This document shows, piece after piece, positions 35,481 to 43,492 of a stretch of 64,000 nt of DNA. Source of the stretch: Streptomyces odontomachi. Its GTDB lineage: Bacteria; Actinomycetota; Actinomycetes; Streptomycetales; Streptomycetaceae. Position 1 is the first letter of the stretch, and each line of letters begins with the position of its first letter. A model generated the notes under the pieces. The model was not told the DNA's origin. It ran no database searches and worked only from the letters and a program-made list of their open reading frames with translations. The stretch lies in contig NZ_JAMJWG010000006.1 of the NCBI RefSeq assembly GCF_024435355.1, positions 1 through 64,000 on the forward strand, in the 5' to 3' direction. The position numbers and the translations under genes were made by a program.

Positions 35481-36644
35481 TCATTCCGGTGTCCCGCTGT
35501 CCTCGTCCGGCCAGGGCACGCCCCAGTCGCGTACCACCTCCGCCGTGTCGGCGCCGGGTCGGGTGGGGGGCGTGCGCACCGCTGTGGGGGTGCGGGAGAA
35601 ACGCGGTGCGGGGGCGGGCTGGGTGATGCCGGCGTGCTCGGTGAAGGTGCCACGGGCGGCGAGGTGCTCGTCGGCGGGCGCCTCGCGCAGTGCGAGCACG
35701 GGCGCCACGCAGGCGTCCGAGTCGGCGAAGACGGCGGTCCACTCGTCGCGGGTGCGGGTGGCGAAGCGGGCCGCCACACTCGCCCGCAGCGCACCCCAAC
35801 GGGCCACGTCATCGCGCTCGGGCACCTCGTCGGCGATGCCGAGCAGCTTCACGAATTCATCGTAGAACCGCCGCTCCAGCGCGCCCACCGCCATGTAGCC
35901 GCCGTCCGCCGTGCGGTAGCAGCCGTAGAAGGGGCAGCCGCCGTCGAGCAGGTTGACGCCGCGCCGGTCCTGCCAGGTGCCGGCCGCCAGCAGGCCGTGG
36001 ATGAACGTCGACAGATGCGCGGCACCGTCGACGATCCCGGCGTCCACGACCTGTCCGACGCCGGTGGCGCGGGCGTGGTGCAGGGCGGCGAGGAGGCCGA
36101 CGACGAGGTAGAGGGAGCCGCCGGCGAAGTCACCCAGCAGGTTCGCGGGGATGGCGGGCGGGCCGTCCGGGGTGCCGATCATGCCGAGGACGCCGGTGCG
36201 CGCCAGGTAGGACAGGTCGTGGCCGGCGCGTCCGGCGAGCGGTCCGTCCTGGCCCCAGCCGGTCATCCGGCCGTAGACGAGCCGGGGGTTGCGGGCGTGG
36301 CAGGCCTCGGGGCCGAGGCCCAGCCGCTCGGCGACCGAAGGGCGGTAGCCCTCGACGAGGAGGTCGGCGCGGGCCACGAGGTCGAGGACGCGCGCCGGGC
36401 CGTCGGGGGACTTCAGGTCGATCAGCACGGACCGCTTGTTGCGGTTGCTGAGGTCGTGGGCGGGGTCGACGGCGAGGTCCGTGCCACCGGGGCGGTCGAC
36501 CCGGACGACGTCGGCGCCGAGGTCGGCGAGGAGCATGGCGGCGAACGGGCCCGGCCCTATGCCGGCCAGCTCCACGACGCGCACCCCGGTGAGCGGACCG
36601 TGCTGCCCCTGCTGCGGGGTCCCGGTCGTCCGTGCCCCGGTCAT
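35481..36644 (-). CDS. CaiB/BaiF family (class III) CoA-transferase
   Basis: 387 aa. GVRVVELAGIGPGPFAAMLLADLGAD opens the family fold; the catalytic Asp is in NLLGDFAGGS; GMIGTPDGPP and VDAGIVDG are typical. The family includes 2-methylacyl-CoA racemases and formyl/carnitine CoA-transferases; here, beside thiolase and fadB, a racemase for branched acyl-CoA is a reasonable guess. I chose ATG 36644 over an in-frame TTG at 36668. A good promoter lies at 36686-36714. Confidence 0.88.
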   Translation of the reverse strand: MTGARTTGTPQQGQHGPLTGVRVVELAGIGPGPFAAMLLADLGADVVRVDRPGGTDLAVDPAHDLSNRNKRSVLIDLKSPDGPARVLDLVARADLLVEGYRPSVAERLGLGPEACHARNPRLVYGRMTGWGQDGPLAGRAGHDLSYLARTGVLGMIGTPDGPPAIPANLLGDFAGGSLYLVVGLLAALHHARATGVGQVVDAGIVDGAAHLSTFIHGLLAAGTWQDRRGVNLLDGGCPFYGCYRTADGGYMAVGALERRFYDEFVKLLGIADEVPERDDVARWGALRASVAARFATRTRDEWTAVFADSDACVAPVLALREAPADEHLAARGTFTEHAGITQPAPAPRFSRTPTAVRTPPTRPGADTAEVVRDWGVPWPDEDSGTPE

Positions 36645-36685
36645 CAGGCCCCCAACTCTGTGACACAACCGATGTAACAGTGATG

Positions 36686-36714
36686 ATGTTAGGAATGCGC
36701 AGCGCGCGGCACAA
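36686..36714 (-). promoter_or_regulatory. Sigma-70-type promoter for the acyl-CoA operon
   Basis: On the minus strand TTGTGC (36714-36709), a 17-bp spacer and TAACAT (36691-36686), about 40 bp upstream of the CaiB-like start. Likely drives caiB-like, thiolase and fadB-like genes. Confidence 0.55.
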
Positions 36715-36794
36715 GGACTTTGGCAAGCAAGCGCTCAGTTTTTCGCCCGGTGGTCCGCGACCGGCAGCACCGGCCGGGGCACCACCGGCCGTGG

Positions 36795-37244
36795 CTATGC
36801 CTCCGCCGGGCCGCCGGTCCCGGGGTCGGCCCCGGGTCGCGCGTCGAGTCCGGCGACGAGCCTCTTCGGGGCGATGGTGCGGTAGCTGTCCTCCACCCAC
36901 TCGCACAGCAGCTCGGGCGGCGGGCCGCCCCGCTTGCCGAGCGGGATGTGCACCCAGCCCGCCCGGCCGAGGCCGTACCCGGCCGGCTCGGCGCCCGGCA
37001 TGGTGAGGGCGTGGGCGTGCGCCTCCTCGTCCGCGAGTTTGACGGTGATCCCCGGCTGGTGGCTGCCGTCGTCGACGCCGAGGAAGACGAAGACTTTCCT
37101 GCGGACTTTGGCGACGCTCTCGCCCCAGGGGAACTCCTCCACCGCCTCCGGCAGCCCGAGCGCGAAGGCGCGCACGGTCTCCCAGGTCTTCAGCTCGCTG
37201 CCGACGGCTGCCACGGCCACCTCCACGGTCGACTCCAGCGTCAC
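36795..37244 (-). CDS. MmcQ/YjbR family protein
   Basis: 149 aa. Features of the YjbR fold: LGLPEAVEEFPWGESVAKVRRK, then GITVKLADEEA and GWVHIPLGK with a C-terminal LCEWVEDSYRTIAPKRL. The family has a DNA-binding-like (CyaY) fold but no agreed function. It lies 40 bp from the nfi gene on the same strand and could be co-transcribed. The C-terminal about 20 residues are Gly/Pro/Ala-rich. Confidence 0.85.
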   Translation of the reverse strand: MTLESTVEVAVAAVGSELKTWETVRAFALGLPEAVEEFPWGESVAKVRRKVFVFLGVDDGSHQPGITVKLADEEAHAHALTMPGAEPAGYGLGRAGWVHIPLGKRGGPPPELLCEWVEDSYRTIAPKRLVAGLDARPGADPGTGGPAEA

Positions 37245-37284
37245 CGTTCACGCTAGCCGCGGCCACTGACAGTGGCCTGCCCGC

Positions 37285-37995
37285 TCACCCGCGTGCCGAA
37301 GTGATCGCCGTGCGCAACGCGCGCCGGCAGAGCGCATCCGCACGCCGGGTGGATTCGGGCAGCCGGAAGTGCGGGGCGAGGTGCAGGGTGTGGCCGCAGG
37401 CCGTGTCCAGGTCGACCCGGTGGCCGACGGAGACGAAGACCGGTTTGACGCCGTGCCGGGTGCGCAGTGCCCGCCCGACCACTTCCGCCCCGTCGACCAG
37501 CGGCGCCGTGGAGCCACGCGCGGCCGCCGGCTCCGTGTACGTGAAGGTGAACGGGTTCTTGGCCACGCCCATGGACGGCAGCCCGGTGAGCACGCCGAGG
37601 TGGCTGGCGAGTCCGAAGCGCCGCGGATGCGCCCGGCCGTATCCGTCGCAGAGCACCAGCCCCGGGTCGGTGCGCAACGCCTCGAGGGCGGCCAGCACCG
37701 CCGGCAGCTCCCGGAACGCGAGCAGGCCGGGCACGTAGGGGAAGGCGACCCGGGCCACCGCGGTGACCTCTTCGAGCACGTCGAGCGTGGCCGCGTCCAG
37801 CACGACGGCGGCCGCGACGACCAGGTCACGCTCGTCGTCGTAGGCCACGTCGACGCCGGTCACCCGGCCGGTACCGGGTGGCGGCCCCGGCTCGTCGAGC
37901 ACCACGCGGTGGCGCAACTCGTCCTGGACGGCGGTGGCCTGACCTTCGGTGACGGGCCAGCCGGCGGGTACGGGAGCGGGGATCACTGCGGCCAT
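37285..37995 (-). CDS. nfi: Endonuclease V (deoxyinosine 3' endonuclease)
   Basis: 236 aa. Catalytic Asp in VTGVDVAYDD, family hallmark FPYVPGLLAFRELPAV, the second acid in LVLCDGYGRAHPRRFGLASH, and GVAKNPF. It nicks DNA one base 3' of deaminated adenine. ATG 37995 gives a short N-terminus before the core; a longer frame to 38166 is not supported. Confidence 0.93.
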   Translation of the reverse strand: MAAVIPAPVPAGWPVTEGQATAVQDELRHRVVLDEPGPPPGTGRVTGVDVAYDDERDLVVAAAVVLDAATLDVLEEVTAVARVAFPYVPGLLAFRELPAVLAALEALRTDPGLVLCDGYGRAHPRRFGLASHLGVLTGLPSMGVAKNPFTFTYTEPAAARGSTAPLVDGAEVVGRALRTRHGVKPVFVSVGHRVDLDTACGHTLHLAPHFRLPESTRRADALCRRALRTAITSARG

Positions 37996-38268
37996 GGTGC
38001 GCCCGAGGATACGACGCCGGGCCCAGACGGCCTCCACGGGGCGCCGTGACACGGGTGCTTGGAGCGCGGTGACAGAGGTCACTCGCCTGAACGTGCACGG
38101 AACTGGCCGCTCAACCGTCTCACTTGGTGAGGGTCGCCGCGTCCGGGTGACCCGCAGTTCACCCACTGCCCACGAAGTCGTCAGAACAGCGTGCCATGTA
38201 CAGCCGGGAACGGCCGGGGAGCCGTCACCGTCCTAACCCTTGAATCAGCCGTCACCAGGGAGCAGGCG

Positions 38269-38685
38269 ATGTCCACCGTCATCGAGCAAGCCGTAGAGGC
38301 CCGCCTGGTCGCCGCCGCGCCGCGCACGCCGACCGTCTCCGCCACGCTCCACTACGACCGGAGCGATCCGTTCGCCGTCCGCATGACCTTCCCGGCCGCC
38401 GCGACCCTGGAGGGGGTCGAGGTGTGCTGGACGTTCGCGCGCGAGCTGCTTTCCGACGGCCTGGAAGAGGAGACCGGGCAGGGCGACGTACGGGTACGCC
38501 CGTACGGGTACGACCGTACGGTCCTGGAGTTCCACGCCCCGGAGGGCACTGCGCTCGTGCACATCCGCAGCCAGGACCTGCGCCGCTTCCTGACCCGCAG
38601 TGCCGCCTTGGTCGCGCCCGGCGATGAGGGCCGGTACGTCGACCTGGACCACGACCTCGCCGAGCTCATGCGCGACGCCTGCTGA
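38269..38685 (+). CDS. ssgD: SsgA-like sporulation/cell-division protein (SsgD type)
   Basis: 138 aa. SALP family: LHYDRSDPFAVRMTFP, CWTFARELLSDGL, GDVRVRPYGYDRTVLEF and FLTRSAALVAPGDE. The family is unique to morphologically complex actinomycetes and steers peptidoglycan machinery in sporulation. The sequence and the position between endonuclease V and an ABC-F gene match S. coelicolor ssgD as I remember it, a gene linked to lateral-wall integrity. GGGAG 7 nt before ATG 38269. Confidence 0.85.
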   Translation: MSTVIEQAVEARLVAAAPRTPTVSATLHYDRSDPFAVRMTFPAAATLEGVEVCWTFARELLSDGLEEETGQGDVRVRPYGYDRTVLEFHAPEGTALVHIRSQDLRRFLTRSAALVAPGDEGRYVDLDHDLAELMRDAC

Positions 38686-39188
38686 CCTGGCTCCCGGCCG
38701 CCGGTCCTCCGCCCTGCGCCCGGGCCGCACCTCGCGTGCGGACCCGGGCGCCCGGCGCTTCGGCGTGCGCCCGGCGCATCGTCCGCCGGTAATTCTTTTG
38801 ACGATGCCGGACCGGGACCGTACGTTGGATGGCGTCCCATTGCCGTCGACAGGAGAAGGACGTTGCTCGTCTGAGTCCGAAGGCACCGCGCGCCGCACCT
38901 GACCGTCAGCGTCAGCATGTGTGGAGCGTGCGACCTCGGCGTACGAGCCGTCCCGCGGACCCTCCTCCTCAAGGCCTTCTGGGGCACGATCCCGGCGTGC
39001 GGACCCCGCGTCCGTCCCGCGTCTGCTTCCCGTAGCGCTCCGCTCCGGCTTCTGCCCGTTGATTCCCGAGAACCTCCGGAATCCAACGGTACGGACCGGC
39101 AGCGACTCCGCCTCCTCGTCGTCGATCCCCGCACCTCGCGGTGTCCCGAACGCGTCGCCCTGACCGCTTCCTGCCACCGCGAGGTTTC
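38686..39188 (+). other. 503-bp spacer: promoter and long leader of the ABC-F gene
   Basis: No conserved gene is visible. A strong promoter (38798-38826) predicts transcription from about 38833, giving an about 355-nt untranslated leader. The leader has an AGGAGAAGG followed by short frames (for example TTG-CTC-GTC-stop at about 38863) and several start codons in other frames. I could not see a clear terminator hairpin by eye. A frame from 38917 has no SD and continues out of frame into the ABC-F gene; I do not call it. Confidence 0.55.
38798..38826 (+). promoter_or_regulatory. Consensus-like promoter of the ABC-F leader
   Basis: TTGACG (38798-38803), exactly 17 bp, then TACGTT (38821-38826). 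It is close to the HrdB-type housekeeping consensus and lies 360 bp before the ABC-F start. Confidence 0.65.
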
Positions 39189-40922
39189 ATGTCTTCTGTA
39201 TCCGCCGCGTCCGGACGCCCCGGCTCGCACACGTCCATCACCTGTTCGGCGCTGTCCTTCGGCTGGCCCGACGGCTCCCCGGTCTTCGACGGGTTGCAGG
39301 CCGCGTTCGGACCGGGCAGGACCGGCCTGATCGGGTCCAACGGGTCGGGCAAGTCGACCCTGCTGAAACTGATCGCCGGGCGGCTCACCCCCACCGACGG
39401 CGCCGTCCGGGTGGCCGGCGAGACCGGCTATCTCCCGCAGAACGTCACCCTGGACACCGCGCTCCGCGTCGACGAGGTGCTCGGCATCGCCGAGGCCCGT
39501 GCCGCGCTGCACGCCATCGAGGCGGGCGACGTGGCCGAGGAGCACTTCACCGCGGTCGGCGACGACTGGGACGTGGAGGAGCGCGCCCGCGCCACCCTCG
39601 ACCAGCTCGGCCTCGGCCACATCGGGCTCGACCGGACCACCGGTGAGGTCTCCGGCGGCGAAGCGGTGCTGCTGCGGCTGGCCGCGCTGCTCCTGCGCAG
39701 GCCCGACGTGCTGCTGCTCGACGAGCCCACCAACAACCTGGACCGCTATGCCCGCAGCCGGCTGTACGCCGCGGTCGAGGCCTTCACCGGCGTGCTCATC
39801 GTGGTCAGCCATGACCGGGCGCTGCTGGACCTGGTCGACCAGATCGCCGAGTTGCACGAGGGCGAAGTGACCTGGTACGGCGGCAACTTCTCGATGTACG
39901 AGGAGCTGCTGGCCACCCAGCAGGAGGCGGCCCAGCGCACCGTCAGGGCCGCCGAGTCCGATCTGCGCAGGCAGCGCAGGGAGCTCGCCGACGCCCAGGT
40001 CAAGCTGGCCCGGCGCCGCCGGTACGGCAAGAAGATGGAGCAGAACAAGCGCGAGCCCAAGATCGTCATGGGTGAGCGCAAGCGCCAGGCCCAGGTCTCC
40101 GCCGGCAAGCACCGCATCATGCACGAGGAACGGCTCGCGGAGGCGAAGGAACGCCTGGACGAGGCGGTGGAAGCGGTGCGCGACGACGACGAGATCCGTG
40201 TCGACCTGCCGGCCACGGCGGTGCCGCCGGGCCGCATCGTGCTCACCCTGCACGACCTCGCCCTGTGCTACGGCGCACGGGTGGGTGGCACCCTCACGCT
40301 GGGCGGCCCGGAGCGCGTCGCGCTGGTAGGGCGCAACGGCGCGGGCAAGACCACCTTGCTGCGCACCGTCGCCGGTGAGCTCGCGCCCGTTGCCGGCGAG
40401 GCGGTGGCCCATGTGCCGCTGCGGTTCCTGCCCCAGCGGCTCGATGTGCTCGACGGCGATCTGACGGTCGCCGAGAACGTGGTGCAGCGCGCCCCCGGGG
40501 CCACCAACAACGCCATTCGCGCACGGCTTGCGCGCTTTTTGTTCAAGGGCGCGCGGGCCGACCAGAAGGCGTCGACCCTGTCCGGCGGAGAACGGTTCCG
40601 TGCGGCGCTCGCCGCCCTGCTCCTGGCCGAGCCGGCGCCGCAGCTGCTGTTGCTGGACGAGCCGACGAACAACCTGGACATGGCGAGCGTCCGGCAGCTC
40701 ACCAGCGCGCTGGAGTCCTACCAGGGGGCCCTGGTGGTCGCCAGCCACGACATGCCGTTCCTCGAATCGATCGGGATCACCCGCTGGCTGCTGCTGGCGG
40801 ACGGTCAGCTCACCGAGCATCACGAGCTGCCCGATCTCGACGGGGACGGTGCGGTGGTGGGCGGCGCGTCCGAGCCTCCCGGCGTGGCGGAAGCGGACGG
40901 TGCGCCCGGCGCGGACGACTGA
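39189..40922 (+). CDS. ABC-F family ATPase, second copy
   Basis: 577 aa, two ATPase domains and no membrane segments: GSNGSGKST, EVSGGEAVLLR and VLLLDEPTNN; then GRNGAGKTT, TLSGGERFRAA and LLLLDEPTNN. The linker (about 245-345) contains ARRRRYGKKMEQNKREPK, a charged arm. The acidic C-terminus (EADGAPGADD) differs from the first ABC-F at 24336. GAGG 5 nt before ATG 39189. The long leader is a trait of drug-inducible ribosome-protection ABC-F genes, but function is unproven. A terminator follows. Confidence 0.9.
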   Translation: MSSVSAASGRPGSHTSITCSALSFGWPDGSPVFDGLQAAFGPGRTGLIGSNGSGKSTLLKLIAGRLTPTDGAVRVAGETGYLPQNVTLDTALRVDEVLGIAEARAALHAIEAGDVAEEHFTAVGDDWDVEERARATLDQLGLGHIGLDRTTGEVSGGEAVLLRLAALLLRRPDVLLLDEPTNNLDRYARSRLYAAVEAFTGVLIVVSHDRALLDLVDQIAELHEGEVTWYGGNFSMYEELLATQQEAAQRTVRAAESDLRRQRRELADAQVKLARRRRYGKKMEQNKREPKIVMGERKRQAQVSAGKHRIMHEERLAEAKERLDEAVEAVRDDDEIRVDLPATAVPPGRIVLTLHDLALCYGARVGGTLTLGGPERVALVGRNGAGKTTLLRTVAGELAPVAGEAVAHVPLRFLPQRLDVLDGDLTVAENVVQRAPGATNNAIRARLARFLFKGARADQKASTLSGGERFRAALAALLLAEPAPQLLLLDEPTNNLDMASVRQLTSALESYQGALVVASHDMPFLESIGITRWLLLADGQLTEHHELPDLDGDGAVVGGASEPPGVAEADGAPGADD

Positions 40923-40943
40923 CGGGGGCGCACTGGCTGCGTG

Positions 40944-40973
40944 GCCGCCCCGGGGCGCACCCCGGGGCGGCCG
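40944..40973. terminator. Bidirectional terminator after the second ABC-F gene
   Basis: A 13-bp perfect stem GGCCGCCCCGGGG/CCCCGGGGCGGCC with loop CGCA, between convergent genes ending at 40922 and 41006. Confidence 0.8.
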
Positions 40974-41005
40974 ACGGCAATGCAGCGCACAGCGACCAGG
41001 ACGGG

Positions 41006-41698
41006 TCAGGCCACCAGCGGGTCGTTCAGCAGGCGGCGCCCGGCCACCCGGTCACCGTCCCAGGTGAAGGCCCCCGCATCGCTCGGCAGCCGGCGCCAGA
41101 GCATCAACAGCAGGTCCTGCGCCGAGGCGGTGACTCCCGCGACGGGGTCGCCGGGACCGTAGGTCCATGACCCGCCGGTGTCGGTGGCGTCGAGTCGCAC
41201 CGCGTACCGGGGTGGCCGGGCGCGGCCCCGTGCGATCTGCCGCGGCGCGATCGTGTCGAACACCTCGGCCACTCCCTCGTCCGCCAGCTCGGCGTCGAGC
41301 GGAGCCGGCGTACCGAGGGAGTGTTCGGCGTCCCAGCGGTGCACCAGGGTCTCGAGGCAGCGTCGACGCTGCCAGAAGCCGACCGTGTGGGGTGGCTGAA
41401 CGGTCCAGGCGGGGGTGGCGGGGTCGGCGTCGAGCGCGTCGAGCAGGGTCATGACACCTCCGTCGAACCAGGGCACCAGCAGATCCCGGCCGCGTGGTGC
41501 GGCGGGCGCCCGGAAGTCACCGTGCCCCTCGGTCACCGCGGCGGCCACCCACAGGTTGGACTGCCCCAGGTGCTCGGCGAGGTCGTGCAGCGTCCAGGCT
41601 CCGCAGTGCTCGACGGGTGTCGTGAGGTCGGCGCCGAGGCAGCTGCGGAAGGCGCCGAGTTCCTGGTCCAGATGGCGGAGGAAGGAAACGGAGTCCAT
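41006..41698 (-). CDS. Maleylpyruvate isomerase/mycothiol-dependent DinB-like protein
   Basis: 230 aa. Family features: FLRHLDQELGAFRSCL, WTLHDLAEHLGQSNLW and a third metal-type His in LETLVHRWDAEHSLG, the H..H..H arrangement of the DinB/MDMPI metal fold. A C-terminal MDMPI_C-like half ends ASAQDLLLMLWRRL. Such enzymes may use mycothiol. Substrate unknown. ATG 41698 has a weak SD; an in-frame GTG at 41722 is an alternative. Confidence 0.83.
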   Translation of the reverse strand: MDSVSFLRHLDQELGAFRSCLGADLTTPVEHCGAWTLHDLAEHLGQSNLWVAAAVTEGHGDFRAPAAPRGRDLLVPWFDGGVMTLLDALDADPATPAWTVQPPHTVGFWQRRRCLETLVHRWDAEHSLGTPAPLDAELADEGVAEVFDTIAPRQIARGRARPPRYAVRLDATDTGGSWTYGPGDPVAGVTASAQDLLLMLWRRLPSDAGAFTWDGDRVAGRRLLNDPLVA

Positions 41699-41951
41699 GT
41701 TCCGGAAACTAGCCCACGACACCGGAATCTACGGTTCCGGCACTCCGGGCGGACGCGTGTCCCCCCCGCTTGCAGCGCGGCCTTTCCGCCACTCTGCCCC
41801 GCGCGTGGCACGCGTCAGGCGCATCCCGCGGGCCCGGAGTCCGGGCCGCGCACGGCGCCGCCCGGACTGCTGAGCGGCGCCCCGAGGGTTTTCGGACGAT
41901 CTTTCGGACGGGAGCGCGCGCCCGGGAGTGGAGGCATCGCGCGCCACGGAC

Positions 41952-42197
41952 TCACGACGGGTCGCGCCGCAGGTCCAGACGTTCCTTCTCGGAAAGGCCG
42001 CCCCACACGCCGAACCTCTCGTCGTGCTCCAACGCGTACTCCAGGCAGGTGGCGCGCATGTCGCACAGCTGGCAGATGCGCTTGGCCTCGCGCACGGAGC
42101 TGCCTGGCTCCGGGAAGAAGAAATCCGTACCGACCTGCGCGCACAGAGCGCGCTGCTGCCAGTCGAGGTCGGCTTCGCTGATGCTGTCGATCTGCAT
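41952..42197 (-). CDS. WhiB-like (Wbl) Fe-S transcription factor
   Basis: 81 aa. Four cluster cysteines: one in RALCAQVG and three in CQLCDMRATCLEYAL (CxxCx5C), then the GVWGGLSEKER turn and a basic tail (LDLRRD). Wbl proteins bind a 4Fe-4S cluster and partner with the housekeeping sigma factor. Direct repeats upstream (42231-42249) may be a regulator site. It lies alone, and the member identity is not assigned. Confidence 0.93.
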   Translation of the reverse strand: MQIDSISEADLDWQQRALCAQVGTDFFFPEPGSSVREAKRICQLCDMRATCLEYALEHDERFGVWGGLSEKERLDLRRDPS

Positions 42198-42537
42198 GGC
42201 ACGGCATCGTTCCCGGCGGAGAAAAACAACCGATCAACGAACGATCAACGCCCGTTCAGTCCCGCGCCGCGGGCCGCCGACCGGCGATCCCGGCAGCAGG
42301 CCGCTACCCAGCAGCGGGCTGCCCTCAGGCCCCGCACGCCACACGTCCGAAGGGACCCGCGGCCACGGCCCGCCGCACTCGGGGGCAGGCAATTCTTCCC
42401 CTTCGGGCAGCCGGCGGACGGCCGAACGTGCAGTCACCACGCGACGACAGATCGGAGCCTACCGGCAGGCCCCCCGCCGCACCGCACCTTGCCGCACCGT
42501 CGGCGTGTACACCTTGCGCGGAGGCGGTCCGCCGGTG
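42198..42537. other. 340-bp spacer between the Wbl and VOC genes; Wbl promoter region
   Basis: The half next to the Wbl start is AT-rich for this genome (GAAAAACAAC at 42221) and holds the direct repeats. The rest shows no supported gene or clear hairpin. Confidence 0.5.
42231..42249 (-). promoter_or_regulatory. Direct repeat CGATCAAC, 11-bp period, upstream of wbl
   Basis: CGATCAAC at 42231-42238 and 42242-42249 (GTTGATCG on the coding strand), 34-52 bp before the Wbl ATG. Same-strand repeats one helical turn apart fit a cooperatively bound activator or repressor. Confidence 0.4.
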
Positions 42538-43320
42538 CTACGACCGCGGTGCAGCCTTGAACGCCGCGAACCGCGCCCCGTAGGGATCGGCGAGCTGGGC
42601 GATCCTGCCGACGCCCTCGATGTCCATGGGTGAGCCGAGCGCCCGGCCCCCGAGTTGCTGCGCCTTGGCGCGGCTTGCGTCGGGGTCGTCGACCGCGAAG
42701 TACGGCAGCCAGTACGGGCCGGGGGCCTGCGGGTCGGTGGAGAGCGGCACGAGACCGGCGAAGCCGGCGTTCTCGCCGCCGGCGGCCGGGGAGGCGATGG
42801 TGTACGTGCCGCCGCTGAACGCCTGCTCCTCCGTGGTCCAGCCGAGCACCGAGCCGAAGAACCGCCCGGCCGCCTGGACGTCCGGGGTGTAGAGCTCGGT
42901 CCAGCACAGCGCACCGGGGTCGTTCACGACGTCCATGCCCTTGTTGGAGCCGGGTTGCCAGATGCCGAAGGGGGTGCCTGCGGGATCGGCGAGGATGGCC
43001 ATGCGGCCCTGGTCCATGACGTCCATGGGCTTGAACCGCACCGAGCCGCCGGCGTCCTCGGCGGCGCGGGCCGTGGTGTCGGCGGCCGTCGCCTGGAAGA
43101 AGATCGTCCAGCCGGGCGGGCTCTGCTCGGGCTCCACGGTCATGCCGCCCCCCACGACCTTGTCGTGGGTACGGAACATGCCGTAACCACCGGCGTCGGG
43201 GCCCGCGAGCCGGTAGTCCCAGCCGAAGAGCCCGTTGTAGAAGGACTGGGCGCCGGCGATGTCAGGGGTGGCGAGATCGAGCCAGTCCGGGGCCCCGTCG
43301 ACATAACGGGTAGTGAGCAT
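42538..43320 (-). CDS. Two-domain VOC (glyoxalase/bleomycin-resistance fold) protein
   Basis: 260 aa with two VOC halves: PDWLDLATPDIAGAQSFYNG and CWTELYTPDVQAAGRFFG, each ending in a DPxGxxF-type segment (LADPAGTPFGIWQ; LADPYGARFAAF). The family often binds hydroxylated aromatics or antibiotics; the function of this member is unknown. AAGGAGG 7 nt before ATG 43320. A LacI-type palindrome at 43410-43421 lies 90 bp upstream. Confidence 0.87.
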   Translation of the reverse strand: MLTTRYVDGAPDWLDLATPDIAGAQSFYNGLFGWDYRLAGPDAGGYGMFRTHDKVVGGGMTVEPEQSPPGWTIFFQATAADTTARAAEDAGGSVRFKPMDVMDQGRMAILADPAGTPFGIWQPGSNKGMDVVNDPGALCWTELYTPDVQAAGRFFGSVLGWTTEEQAFSGGTYTIASPAAGGENAGFAGLVPLSTDPQAPGPYWLPYFAVDDPDASRAKAQQLGGRALGSPMDIEGVGRIAQLADPYGARFAAFKAAPRS

Positions 43321-43409
43321 GATGCCCTCCTTGAGGGTTCCCCGTTGTCCCTTCACCCCCGAGTCTGACACCGCGCATCGGCGCCTGCCGCCCGAGCGCA
43401 CCCCGATCA

Positions 43410-43421
43410 GAGAGCGCTCTC
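43410..43421. promoter_or_regulatory. LacI-type operator GAGAGCGCTCTC
   Basis: A perfect 12-bp palindrome with the central CG typical of LacI/GalR operators. It lies between the LacI gene (stop 43493) and the VOC gene (start 43320). The core GAGCGCTC recurs at 44614-44621 before lacI. Confidence 0.7.
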
Positions 43422-43492
43422 ACCTCGGCCTCCGCAGGGGCACGTCGAACAGGTCGAACAGGTCGGACACGACGGACAGGTCCTGGAGCAGG

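Noticed and set aside
38917..39330. 137-codon frame in the ABC-F leader starting MCGACDLGV
   Set aside because: No SD, and it continues out of frame into the ABC-F gene; leader translation of shorter frames is possible but this gene call is not supported.
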